A stretch of DNA of 64,000 nt from Nocardia abscessus (lineage in GTDB: Bacteria; Actinomycetota; Actinomycetes; Mycobacteriales; Mycobacteriaceae): the NCBI RefSeq assembly GCF_015477775.1, contig NZ_JADLQO010000020.1:62001-126000 (forward strand), in the 5' to 3' direction. The notes below the pieces were generated by a model that made no database searches, had not been told where the DNA came from, and saw only the letters and a program-made list of their open reading frames with translations. The position numbers were made by a program, and so were the translations under genes. Below are positions 1 to 9,000 of the stretch, piece after piece (position 1 is the first letter of the stretch; the number at the start of each line of letters is the position of its first letter).

Positions 1-1069
1 ACTTGTCGTCGTTGACCTCCGCGATGCACTCCAGGTCCTCCGGGCCGATCCCGCAATGCTGCAGCACCACGTTGCCTTTGGTGGAGGCCCCGTAACCGAG
101 CGTGCGCAGACCGGCCTTGCGGGAGCGGTCGAAGAAATCCCGGACCTGGTGGCGATGCTGGTCGACTCGCTTGGCGAAGTCGGCGTACGGCTGCGCGGTG
201 TGCAGTCCGAGCGTGGACTCCTCCTGACGCATCCGATCCAGTGCCGCGGCGTCGGCAGGCGAGGGCGCGCCCTGCTTGCCCAGTGTGAGGGCGAAGCTGC
301 CGCCGTTGACGGTGTTTCGTTCCACCTCGAGCACCACGAAGCCGCACCGCCGCGCCATCCATTCGATCTGGTCGAGGGTGTAGTACTCCAGATGCTCATG
401 GCAGATGGTGTCGTAGGAGGTCGTGGCCAGCATCGCGGGCAGATAGCTCTGTTCGAGCACCCAGACGCCGTCGTCGGTGAGGCTGTCGTGCACTGTGCGC
501 ATGAACCCCAGCGGGTCGGGGACGTCGTAGAACATGGCGATCGAGGTGATCACCTTGGCCCGCCGTCCCTCCAGCGCCGACTCGACCAGCTCGCGGGTGA
601 AGTAGCCGGTCACCAACCGCACGTGCGGCGGATAGAACCGGCGGAACTTCTCGCCCAGCGGGTCGATGCCCACGATCGTCGCCGACCCTTCGGGGTAGGC
701 GCGCAGCAGCGTCGCGTCGTTGCTGCCGATGTCGATCACCACATCGTCCGGCGTCAACGGCACCCGCTGCCGGATCCTGGCCACCCGGTGGGCGAGGTGC
801 TCGATCATCGATCGATTCAGTCCGGAACGGTATCCGTATCCGGGGGAATACATTTCGTCGAAATCGGCGGTGTGGCGCAACTGCACCAGCCCGCACTCCT
901 CGGGGCCGGTGGGCACGCAGCGCACCAGCTCCAAGGGGTAGCGCGGCACCTCGGTCGGATCGCCGGCCGGGAACACCCCGGTCAACGCCATCGTGCCGAG
1001 GTCGACCACCGTCTCGAGCCGGGTGTTCCCGCACACCCGGCAGCCCTGCACCGCCACTGCTCGTGTCAC
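1..1069 (-). CDS. Sugar-type C-methyltransferase, SAM-dependent (3' end cut by window edge)
   Basis: Read on the minus strand from GTG at 1069; 356 residues are visible and the C-terminus lies outside the window. The N-terminus has a zinc-binding-like domain with GCRVCG and two later cysteines, followed by a SAM-binding loop VIDIGSNDATLL, a CHEHLEYY motif, and the start of the C-terminal domain (GYGASTKGN). This is the layout of deoxysugar C-methyltransferases of the TylC3/TcaB9/NovU type, whose HEH residues take part in catalysis. It starts within the stop of the GDP-mannose dehydratase gene (GTGA, 4-nt overlap), so the two are probably translationally coupled and act on the same nucleotide sugar. 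The target carbon cannot be told from sequence. A long plus-strand ORF over the same bases is a shadow. Confidence 0.85.
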   Translation of the reverse strand, partial: MTRAVAVQGCRVCGNTRLETVVDLGTMALTGVFPAGDPTEVPRYPLELVRCVPTGPEECGLVQLRHTADFDEMYSPGYGYRSGLNRSMIEHLAHRVARIRQRVPLTPDDVVIDIGSNDATLLRAYPEGSATIVGIDPLGEKFRRFYPPHVRLVTGYFTRELVESALEGRRAKVITSIAMFYDVPDPLGFMRTVHDSLTDDGVWVLEQSYLPAMLATTSYDTICHEHLEYYTLDQIEWMARRCGFVVLEVERNTVNGGSFALTLGKQGAPSPADAAALDRMRQEESTLGLHTAQPYADFAKRVDQHRHQVRDFFDRSRKAGLRTLGYGASTKGNVVLQHCGIGPEDLECIAEVNDDK

Positions 1070-2088
1070 ACGTTCTCCATATCGTGGGCCACCATCAACT
1101 CGACCAGTTCGGTGAAACTCGTGCGGGGCGCCCACCCGAGCTTCTGTCTCGCCTTGGTCGGATCACCGGTGAGATAATGCACCTCGGCGGGCCGGAAATA
1201 GGTCGGATCGACCTCGACCAGTACCCGCGAGGTGCGCCGGTCGATCCCTTTCTCCTCCAGACCGGTTCCCTCCCAGATCAATTCGACGCCGGTGGCGGAG
1301 AACGCGGTCTCGCACAGCTCGCGCACGCTGTGCGTCTCACCGGTGGCGATCACGTAGTCGTCGGGTTCGGGCTGTTGCAGCATCAGCCACATCGCCTCGA
1401 CGTACTCCTTGGCGTATCCCCAGTCCCGGCGGGCGTCGAGGTTGCCGATGAAGAGCTTCTCCTGTTTGCCCTGCGCGATGCGCACCGCGCCCCTCGTCAC
1501 CTTGCGGGTGACGAAAACCTCGCCCCGCCTGGGTGATTCGTGATTGAACAGCGTGCCGTTGACGGTGTACATCCCGTAGGCCTCGCGATGGTTCACCGTG
1601 ATCCAGTACGCGTACAGCTTCGCCACGGCATACGGCGAGCGCGGATGGAACGGTGTGTCCTCGCTGAGCGCGACGTCGTGCAGGCCGCCGTAGAGCTCCG
1701 AGGACGAGGCCTGGTAGAACCGGGTCGCGATGCCGGTCTTACGGATGGCGTCCAGGATGCGCAGCGTGCCGATCGCGTTGGTCTCGGCGGTGAACTCCGG
1801 GATCTGGAACGAGATGTGCACGTGCGACTGCGCACCCAGGTTGTAGATCTCCGCCGGGCGCACGTCCTCCAGGATCCGGTTGAGACTGCTGGAGTCCATC
1901 AGATCCCCGTAGTGCAGGAACAGCCGGCGTTGGGAATGCGTATCGGAATACAGGTGATCTATCCGGTCGGTATTGAAATTCGACGCACGCCGGATAATCC
2001 CGTGCACCTCATATCCTTGCTGCAACAGGAATTCTGTCAGATAAGACCCGTCCTGGCCGGTGATGCCGGTTATCAGCGCCTTTCTCAT
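1066..2088 (-). CDS. gmd: GDP-mannose 4,6-dehydratase
   Basis: 340-residue extended SDR. It converts GDP-mannose to GDP-4-keto-6-deoxymannose, the entry step to GDP-linked 6-deoxyhexoses. Visible motifs: Rossmann loop GITGQDGSYL at the N-terminus, YNLGAQSHV, catalytic SSSELYG, YAVAK with catalytic Tyr and Lys, and NHESPRRGEVFVTRK, which is typical of Gmd. Start chosen at ATG 2086-2088, because GGAGG lies 5 nt upstream and the protein then begins MRKALITG; an in-frame ATG 15 codons earlier has no support. It overlaps the downstream methyltransferase by 4 nt and is divergent from the GT2 gene. It supplies the sugar nucleotide for the cupin, SDR and methyltransferase nearby. Confidence 0.95.
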   Translation of the reverse strand: MRKALITGITGQDGSYLTEFLLQQGYEVHGIIRRASNFNTDRIDHLYSDTHSQRRLFLHYGDLMDSSSLNRILEDVRPAEIYNLGAQSHVHISFQIPEFTAETNAIGTLRILDAIRKTGIATRFYQASSSELYGGLHDVALSEDTPFHPRSPYAVAKLYAYWITVNHREAYGMYTVNGTLFNHESPRRGEVFVTRKVTRGAVRIAQGKQEKLFIGNLDARRDWGYAKEYVEAMWLMLQQPEPDDYVIATGETHSVRELCETAFSATGVELIWEGTGLEEKGIDRRTSRVLVEVDPTYFRPAEVHYLTGDPTKARQKLGWAPRTSFTELVELMVAHDMENV

Positions 2089-2160
2089 CAAACCTCCAAC
2101 CCCGAGACTAACCGGTAGCCAAATGGCGGGCAATACCTATCTTTCGGTCGCCGCCGGTAT

Positions 2161-2166
2161 TAGAAT
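2161..2166 (+). promoter_or_regulatory. Possible -10 element of a leaderless promoter
   Basis: TAGAAT lies 8 nt before the ATG at 2175. No purine-rich ribosome site precedes that ATG, so a leaderless transcript, common in actinobacteria, is plausible. No clear -35 box is visible. Confidence 0.35.
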
Positions 2167-2174
2167 TCGATTGC

Positions 2175-2933
2175 ATGAGCGCGGCCTCCGAGAAAACTCT
2201 GGTAATGATTCCGACGTACAACGAGCGTCGCAACGTGGGCCCGTTGCTCGCTCAGATCCTGGAACAGGGCACCGATTTCGATGTCCTGTTCGTCGACGAC
2301 AACTCCCCGGACGGCACCGGCGATGTACTCGATGACCTGGCCCGACAGCATGCGCCCCGTATCCACGTGCTGCATCGGGCCGGTCGGCAAGGCGTCGGCT
2401 CCGCGCACCAGGCCGGTATCCGCTGGGCCTACGCGCAGGGATATCGGCACATCATCACGATGGATTCCGATTTCGCGCATCCGCCGTCGTATCTTCCGGC
2501 ATTGCGCGCGGCGGCGTCCGGTTTCGACATCGTGGTCGGATCGCGATATCTGAAAGAGGACAGCCTCGCCGACTGGACTCCCTTCCGCAAGGTCCTCACC
2601 CGGGTCGGGCATTTTCTCACCGTGACATTGCTGCGGATGCCCTACGATGCCACCGGCGCGTTCAGATACTACCGGCTGGATACGGTTCCGGTGGCCGCTT
2701 TCGATCGTGTTCGCTCGACCGGATACTCCTTCTTCTTCGAAAGTCTGTACATCCTCGCCGCCAACGGTTACCGGATCGAGCAGGTGCCGATCCACGTCCT
2801 CAACCGCACCGCGGGCGCCTCCAAGATGCGCACCCGGGACGTGGCGACCAGCGTGCGTTTCCTGCTGGTGCTGTGCGCGGAGAAATACCTGCGCCCCAGC
2901 AGGCACCGCATCAGTTCGCCTGCGCATCGCTGA
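2175..2933 (+). CDS. GT2 glycosyltransferase, polyprenol-phosphate mannose synthase-like
   Basis: 252 residues. GT-A fold family 2 signature: MIPTYNER near the N-terminus, VDDNSPDGT around residue 40, MDSDFAHPP (metal- and nucleotide-binding DxD), GSRYL, and a C-terminal NRTAGASKM loop that matches the R-x-x-G-x-SKM motif of dolichol/polyprenol-phosphate mannosyltransferases. The family moves mannose from GDP-mannose to polyprenyl phosphate at the inner membrane face. The protein has only the catalytic domain, with no C-terminal membrane segments. It sits between gmd and the SDR gene and overlaps the latter tail to tail by 23 nt. In this context it may activate or transfer the cluster's 6-deoxy sugar rather than plain mannose; that is inference. 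No other glycosyltransferase is visible. Confidence 0.88.
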   Translation: MSAASEKTLVMIPTYNERRNVGPLLAQILEQGTDFDVLFVDDNSPDGTGDVLDDLARQHAPRIHVLHRAGRQGVGSAHQAGIRWAYAQGYRHIITMDSDFAHPPSYLPALRAAASGFDIVVGSRYLKEDSLADWTPFRKVLTRVGHFLTVTLLRMPYDATGAFRYYRLDTVPVAAFDRVRSTGYSFFFESLYILAANGYRIEQVPIHVLNRTAGASKMRTRDVATSVRFLLVLCAEKYLRPSRHRISSPAHR

Positions 2934-3636
2934 CCCTCCGCCCGGCCAGCCAGTCGATCACCGCCGCCGCCTCCGGCCAGTCGGGGCCGGTGGCGGTGAT
3001 CGGGAACTGATCGTCCACATAGTCTTTGGCGAACTCCGACCGCGAGCCCACCGCGTCCCGCACCTCGGCCAGCGTCACGGTGGTGCGTGCGCCGACCTCG
3101 CGCAGGCCGGTGTCCGTAAGGTGGGCGGCGATCCAGTCGGCGCACCAGTCCACCGGGGCGAAGCTCTGGCGCGAGCGGCCGCTGGCGAACACCGGGCGGT
3201 CGGCGGCCATGTCCGCCAGCACGCCCTTGCGGTAGTCGCTGCCGTACATCGGCCCGAGGCGGACGACGAGATCATCTGCGCCGGAACACAATTGTTCGGC
3301 TTCCGCGCGGTGGCGTCCGTACACCGTGTCCAACTGGGTGCGCGCGGAGATGCTGCTGATCTGCACGAACCGGTCCCAGTTCCACCGCTCGCGCAGCAGG
3401 CGCGTCTTGTCCACCGTCTCCTGGCGGTCGGTGTCGGGATTGTGCTCGGCCCAGAAACGTTTCGATGGGCAGGCGGCGTTGACCAGCACGTCGTAGCGAC
3501 CGGCCGCGCGATGCGCTTCATGGTCAGCGCGCACCACCGGCACCACCTCCCACCCTCCGCTCCTGCCGAGCGCCTCGACCAGCGCGGCACCCACGTATCC
3601 GCCGGCGCCGATCACTGCCACACGTAAACGGCTCAC
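2911..3636 (-). CDS. Atypical SDR, NAD(P)-dependent sugar epimerase/reductase
   Basis: 241 residues from GTG 3634-3636, chosen because AAAGGA precedes it and the protein then starts directly before the Rossmann strand VAVIGAGGYVG. FVQISSIS supplies the catalytic serine. The active-site tetrad reads YGRHR, so the usual YxxxK lysine is arginine; this is either a tolerated swap or a sign of changed chemistry. At 241 residues it is shorter than ordinary nucleotide-sugar epimerases (about 300-330), and the C-terminal substrate domain is small. It is the last gene of the minus-strand polyketide operon. The likely role is 4-keto reduction of the 6-deoxysugar intermediate made by Gmd and the cupin; this rests on neighbours, not on a specific motif. 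Confidence 0.72.
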   Translation of the reverse strand: MSRLRVAVIGAGGYVGAALVEALGRSGGWEVVPVVRADHEAHRAAGRYDVLVNAACPSKRFWAEHNPDTDRQETVDKTRLLRERWNWDRFVQISSISARTQLDTVYGRHRAEAEQLCSGADDLVVRLGPMYGSDYRKGVLADMAADRPVFASGRSRQSFAPVDWCADWIAAHLTDTGLREVGARTTVTLAEVRDAVGSRSEFAKDYVDDQFPITATGPDWPEAAAVIDWLAGRRVSDAQAN

Positions 3637-3778
3637 ACCGCGTCCTTTCCGGCGTCCGCGTCGCGCCGAGCGGCCGAGCTTCGCCGTGCTCCAGCCGCCC
3701 ACGCCATGCCCACCGCGATGCCCACGTCGGCACGGAGGCGGCTCGCCGTGGACGGTTTCCCGCTGTCGGGTGCACCGC

Positions 3779-4195
3779 TCACGCGCCGTTGCCTTCCAAG
3801 GTGTGCGGCAGCGGCGCCACCTGCACGATCGGCGGATCGCACTCGTCCCACGGCTTGGTCAGCATGGCGACGAACGTCAGCGGAGTGATCGAGTACACCG
3901 TGTGCATCACCCCGATCGGCGTGCGCGTGCAGATGCCCTTGCCCACGTGGATGAATTCCTCCGGGCAGTTCGGGTCCTCGTGGTCGTCCTTGGTCACCAG
4001 CACGCCATTGCCCTCGACGAACAGCAGGTACTCGACGAAATGCGGGTGGTAGTGCAGGCCACGCACCTTGCCGGGGTGCATGTAGATCAGGTTGAACTCC
4101 AGCAGGGGTTCCGGCGGGACCCAGGTGAAAATGCCGCCGCGCCCGTCGCGGACGGTGTCGAGGTTGCACGAGGGGGTGAGGACTTCGACCTTCAT
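3779..4195 (-). CDS. RmlC-like cupin, probable nucleotide-sugar 3- or 3,5-epimerase
   Basis: 138-residue single-domain cupin. The first cupin motif reads VRGLHYHPHFVEYLLFVEG, in which RGLHY is shared with dTDP-4-keto-rhamnose 3,5-epimerase (RmlC). The second motif contains GVMHTV. It is shorter than RmlC (about 180-200 residues), so a 3-epimerase or 3,4-ketoisomerase of the FdtA/WxcM cupin kind is an alternative. The start at ATG 4193-4195 has a clean GAAGGG site, and the AT-TE gene ends 16 nt upstream, so it belongs to the PKS operon. Expected substrate: the GDP-4-keto-6-deoxy sugar from Gmd. RmlC itself uses dTDP sugars, so nucleotide specificity is open. Confidence 0.75.
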   Translation of the reverse strand: MKVEVLTPSCNLDTVRDGRGGIFTWVPPEPLLEFNLIYMHPGKVRGLHYHPHFVEYLLFVEGNGVLVTKDDHEDPNCPEEFIHVGKGICTRTPIGVMHTVYSITPLTFVAMLTKPWDECDPPIVQVAPLPHTLEGNGA

Positions 4196-4211
4196 TTACT
4201 GCATCCCTTCA

Positions 4212-6014
4212 TCAGGCGGATACCGCGTCGGGGCGGACAGCGGCGAGCTTGTCCGCGAGCGAGCCGAGCAGCGCTGCCCGCTGCTCGGCGAGAAAGAAGT
4301 GACCGCCGGGCAGCAGCTCGGTGGAGCGCAGGCCCGGCAGGACGTCGCGCCAGGCCTCCAACTGGGTGGGCGCCACTTGGCGGTCGTCTCGACCGCCGAA
4401 CAGGTGGGCCGGGCACGACGGCGCGGCGGCAGGGGTGAACCGGTAGTCGTCGAAGATCTCGAAGTCGCTGCGCAACGCGGGCAGGAACAGCGCCATCACC
4501 TCCGGGGTCTCGCGCACCTCCGGCGGAATGCCGCCGTAATGGCCGACCGCGGCGACGAATTCGTGATCCGACAGCTCCGATAAGCGCCCTGGCCTGGGCA
4601 GGTGCGGAGCCACCGCGCCACCGAGGAACAGCGCCCGCGGCACGATCGGATCGGGCAGGCGGCGCGCTACCTCGTAGGCGGCCAGCGCACCCAGGCTGTG
4701 GCCGAAGAAGGCGAACGGCAGATCGGTCAGCGGCACCACCCGCGCCAGCGCGGCGTCGACGAGATCGGTGAAGCGGCGGATCGGCGTCTGCGCCAGATGC
4801 CGCTGCCGGGCGGGCAGTTCGATCACGCACAGCTCCACCCAGTCGGGCAGTTCGCGCCGCCACGGGGTGTAGGCGGCGGCTTTGCCACCGGCGAACGGCC
4901 AGCAGAACAACCGCAGGCTCGGCGTTCCGGCTGTCTTGCGGTGGATGGTCAGCGCGCCCGTCTCGGTGGGTCGTACCGGTTCGGGGGCGGCTGGAGGTGG
5001 CGTCGAAGCCGGAATCGTGTCGGCCGCAGTGATCGTCGTTCTGTGGGAGGGCTCGGTCGACACCGGAAGGGTCTCGGCTGCAATGCTTCTCGCATCATCG
5101 TGTAGCGCACGCAGATCACGTACTGTCGCGATGCGGGTCACCGGCGCGCCCAGCGTCGCGAAGAACTTCGACAGCGGCGCCGACGGACCGACCTCGTAGC
5201 GGGGTACGCCCGAGCGCAGCAACGCGCGCATGTTCGCGGTCCAGCGCACCGGAGCCGAGATCTGGCGGACCAGATGCTCGGTGACGGTCTCGGGCCGGTG
5301 GAACTCCCCGGTGTAGTTCGAGGTCACCGCGACCGCGCGATCGGCGCGAATGCGTGGGGCGCACTCGGCCAGATGTCCGGCGAATTCGGTCTCGATGCCG
5401 CGCATCCACCGGGAGTGGAACGGCGCGCTCACCCGCAGCGGGACGAACCGCAGGTCCGGCAGGCGTTCGGCGAGGATGACGCGCGCGGCCGCGATCGCGT
5501 CGCTGCCACCGCTGATGACGAGCTGATCGGTCGAATTGTCGTTGGCCACCTCCGCGCCCGCCTCGGCGACCAGATCGCTCACCCCGGAGCCGGCGATGTC
5601 CGGCAGGATCAGCGCGGCCATCGCCCCCGCACCCTCCGGCACGGCGCGCTGCATGAGCGCCCCTCGGGTGCGCACCAGCCGCACCCCGTCGGCGAGGTCG
5701 ACAACGCCCGCCGCGACCAGCGCGGCGTACTCGCCGAGGCTGTGCCCGCCGAAAGCGACCGGCCGCACACCGAATTCGGCCGCCAGCACCCGGTAGGCGG
5801 CGATCTCCATGGTCAGCACGCAAGGCTGGGTGTACTCCGTGCGATGCAGCCGAGGATCCCGCTCGGCGCAGATCCGCAACAGATCCTCGCCCACCGCGGC
5901 GCTCGCTTCGGCGAACGTGTCCCGGGCGAGGGGGAACTCGGCGCAGAAGTCCGCTCCCATCCCGGTGCGCTGGGCGCCCTGCCCGGGGAAGACGATCGTG
6001 CACTCGCCGCTCAT
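4212..6014 (-). CDS. Stand-alone trans-acyltransferase fused to a type II thioesterase
   Basis: 600 residues with two domains. Residues 1 to about 300 form a malonyl-CoA:ACP transacylase: FPGQGAQ at the start, nucleophile motif GHSLGEY near residue 93, LVRTRGALMQ with the malonyl-binding Arg, and APFHS in the specificity position, as in malonyl-specific trans-ATs. After a Pro/Thr/Ala-rich linker (about 310-360), residues 365-600 form an alpha/beta-hydrolase type II thioesterase: FAGG, GHSLGALAAYE near residue 440, GGRDD, and PGGHFFL with the catalytic His. The AT should load the AT-less modules 2 and 4-8 in trans; the TE would clear stalled acyl groups, since the chain is released by a reductase. 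The start overlaps the PKS2 stop (ATGA). Trans-ATs fused to acyl hydrolases exist, but a type II TE partner is uncommon. Confidence 0.92.
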   Translation of the reverse strand: MSGECTIVFPGQGAQRTGMGADFCAEFPLARDTFAEASAAVGEDLLRICAERDPRLHRTEYTQPCVLTMEIAAYRVLAAEFGVRPVAFGGHSLGEYAALVAAGVVDLADGVRLVRTRGALMQRAVPEGAGAMAALILPDIAGSGVSDLVAEAGAEVANDNSTDQLVISGGSDAIAAARVILAERLPDLRFVPLRVSAPFHSRWMRGIETEFAGHLAECAPRIRADRAVAVTSNYTGEFHRPETVTEHLVRQISAPVRWTANMRALLRSGVPRYEVGPSAPLSKFFATLGAPVTRIATVRDLRALHDDARSIAAETLPVSTEPSHRTTITAADTIPASTPPPAAPEPVRPTETGALTIHRKTAGTPSLRLFCWPFAGGKAAAYTPWRRELPDWVELCVIELPARQRHLAQTPIRRFTDLVDAALARVVPLTDLPFAFFGHSLGALAAYEVARRLPDPIVPRALFLGGAVAPHLPRPGRLSELSDHEFVAAVGHYGGIPPEVRETPEVMALFLPALRSDFEIFDDYRFTPAAAPSCPAHLFGGRDDRQVAPTQLEAWRDVLPGLRSTELLPGGHFFLAEQRAALLGSLADKLAAVRPDAVSA

Positions 6015-9000
6015 CGCAGCGCCTCCGCGGTCGACTCGGCCGCGCGCGGCGCGGGGATGTAGCCCACTTCGGCGCAGTGCGCCAGGTACACCCGCACCAG
6101 GTCCTCGGTCGGCGGGCAGTCGATGCCCGCCGCGCCCAGCACCCGCCGGGTGTAGGCGCAGTCGGCGTAGGAGCTCTCCTCGTAGTGGATGGTGCCGAAC
6201 AGTTCGATGCCGTACTTGAACATCTCCAGGGTCTGGCTGTCGTAGACCTCGTCGGTGCCCAGCCGGTGGATCTGGCGGTCGGTGGCCTTGCGGTGAAATT
6301 CCTCCAGCGGCACCAGATCCACCTTGTACCCGGCGCGCTGGACATAGCGGACCACGTCGTAATAGCGCCGGATGTCGGGGTTGGTGAGGTGGTAGGTCTC
6401 CCGGTAGGTCGCGCGGTGCAGCGCGATGTGCGTGATCGCGGCGCTGACGTAGTCGACCGGGGTGATGTCCCAGTGCACCGGCGTCAGCATCGTCTCGCCG
6501 GTCTCGATCATCGTCTTGAGGATGTCGTAGTACGCGCCTTTGACGCTGACCTCGGAGAACGGGTACCGGCCGGTGCGGCTGTCGCCCATGATGTTGCCCG
6601 GTCGCACGATGTCCCAGAGCAGTCCGCGCTCGCTCGCCGCGCGGATCAGCTTCTCGGACTCGTACTTCGTCTGCTGGTAGGGCAGATGGTCGTAGCCCTG
6701 GCCCAGTTCGAGATCCCGCTCGGTGAACGGCGGGTTGTTGAAGTTGAGCCGGTCACCCAGGGCGCTGAAGCTCGACACGTACATCAGGTACTTGCCGCGT
6801 GAGCGCAGCGCGAATTCCACCGCGCGGCGGGTGCCTTCGACGTTGATCGGGGCCAGCGCGTCGTAGAAGGTCACCAAGGTGGTGCGGCCCGCTGCGTGGA
6901 TGGTCAGATCCACCTCGTCGGCGATCCGCCGCCAGGTCACCTCGTCCAGGCCGAGTCGTTCGTCGGCGACGTCGCCGAGCACCGTGGTCACGCGATCGGC
7001 GAACACCTGGTCGAGCGATCCGTCCGGATCGTAGGTGCTGAGGAAGTGCTTGACCCGGTGCTCGGCCGCGGCCACGGTCTTGCCGCGCACCAGGCAGGTC
7101 ACTCGCACGTCGGAGCGTGTGAGCAGATCGTGCAGCAGCTTGCCGCCCAGTACACCGGTCACGCCCGTGATGAAGACCGACCGCACCGGGATCGGGGCGT
7201 CCATGCTCACCGGCGGGATGTCCTGCTGGACTGTCGCGGTCGCGTCGACCACAGTGGCGCGGGGGGCGTCGTCTCGCGTCCTCCCGGCGATGATGCCGTC
7301 GGCCACCAGGTAGTGCGACAGCGACGCGATGGTGGGATACAGCTCGGTCGACTCCGCCGGGATCTTGACGTCGTAGTGCTTCATCAGCCGGTTGAGCATC
7401 CGGACGGTGGCCACCGAGTCGAACCCGAAATCGGTGAAATCCGCGTCGAGATCGAGATCGGCCGGGTCGGACTTGGTCAGATCGGCGAAGATGTCGCGGA
7501 TGTGCTCGGCGAGCCGATCGCGTAACGCGCTGTCGAATTCCTCGCCGGTCGGGGTTGTCGCGACCGGTTCAGTGCTGCCGGTCGGTTCGGTGGTGACCGC
7601 TTCAGGGACGCCGGTTGGGGCGGTGGTGACTGATTCGGTTCCGCTGGTCGGGGATGTGGTGCTTGGCTCGGCGGCGTCGGTCGGAGCGGTGGTTACCGGT
7701 TCGGCGTCGCCGGTCGGTGCGAGCAGGTCCGTGGACGACTCGATCGGTTCGGTCGACGCCGGTTCGGTTCGGTGCGCTGTGCCATTCGTGGAACGGCCGT
7801 TGCGCTGCTCTGCCCGAGGTGGCTCTAGTTCCCGCGCGACCACTGTCTTCGCGACCAGCTGGGGAGCCGGACGGCTGCGTCTGCGGTAGTCCTCGGGAAC
7901 GATCCAGTACCTGCGCCGCGCGAACGGGTAGCCGGGCACGCTCACGATCCGGCCGAACGGCCGCTCGTAGCTCTGTTCCCAGTCCACGGTCCAGCCGCCG
8001 GCCCACAACTCGGCGACCCGCGGCAGATTGCCCGAGCGCAGCAGCGCGCGCACTTCGGCACGGTCGGCGTCCGACTCGCCGGGCAGCTCGTCGAGTTCAC
8101 GGTGGGTGCGGGCCACGCCGCGGAAGACCAGCAGCCCTTCGGCCGGTGCCGGGGCACTCGGATCGGCTGCGCTGTCGAGCAATTCGACGAGTTCGGCTGT
8201 GGAGGCGGCCACCACCGCGAGGCGATGTTCGAACGTGCTCCGCCCGATCGCCAGCGTCCACGCCACATCGGGCAGTGGCAGCGGGTGTTCGCGCAGCCGG
8301 TCCGCTGTGCGAGCGGCCAGTTCCGCGAGCCGGTCGCCATCGCGCGCCGACAGCACCACGATTCGTGGTTGCCCGTCTTCGGCGGTCGGCACGGTGGGCT
8401 CGGCGTCGGTGAGGATCACGTGGGCGTTCGAGCCGCCCGCACCGAACGAGCTGACGGCGGTGACGCGGGGCTTGCCGTCGTCGGGTCGCGGCCAGGCCGT
8501 GGGCCGATCGATGACGCGGAACGGGGACGCCGCGAAATCGATGCCCGGATTCGGCGGATCGCTGTGCAAGTTCGGCGCGATGGTGTCGTGGCGCAGTTGC
8601 AGCAGCGCCTTCACCACCCCCGCGGCGCCCGCGGCCGCTTCCAGGTGCCCGACACTGGATTTCGCCGAGCCGATGCCGCAGTAGCCGCGCTCGGACGTCG
8701 AACGGCGGTAGGCCTTGGTCAGCGCCGCGATCTCGATGGGATCGCCCAGTGCGGTTCCGGTGCCGTGGGCTTCCACGTAGCCGATGTCACCCGCGTCCAC
8801 GCGGGCCGCGCTCAGCGCTCGGCCGATGAGGTCGGTCTGGGCGACGGGGTTGGGGACGGTGAATCCGTTGGTGCGCCCGCCGTGGTTGGTGGTGCTGCCC
8901 CGGATCACGCCGTAGACGCGGTCACCGTCGGCGCGCGCATGCCGCAGCGGTTTGAGCACCAGGGTCACCACCCCTTCACCCGGCACGTAGCCGTCGCCGC

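Noticed and set aside
56..1177. Long plus-strand ORF of 373 codons at the left edge
   Set aside because: It lies antisense to the methyltransferase, has no ribosome site or domain, and is explained by GC-rich codon bias on the other strand.
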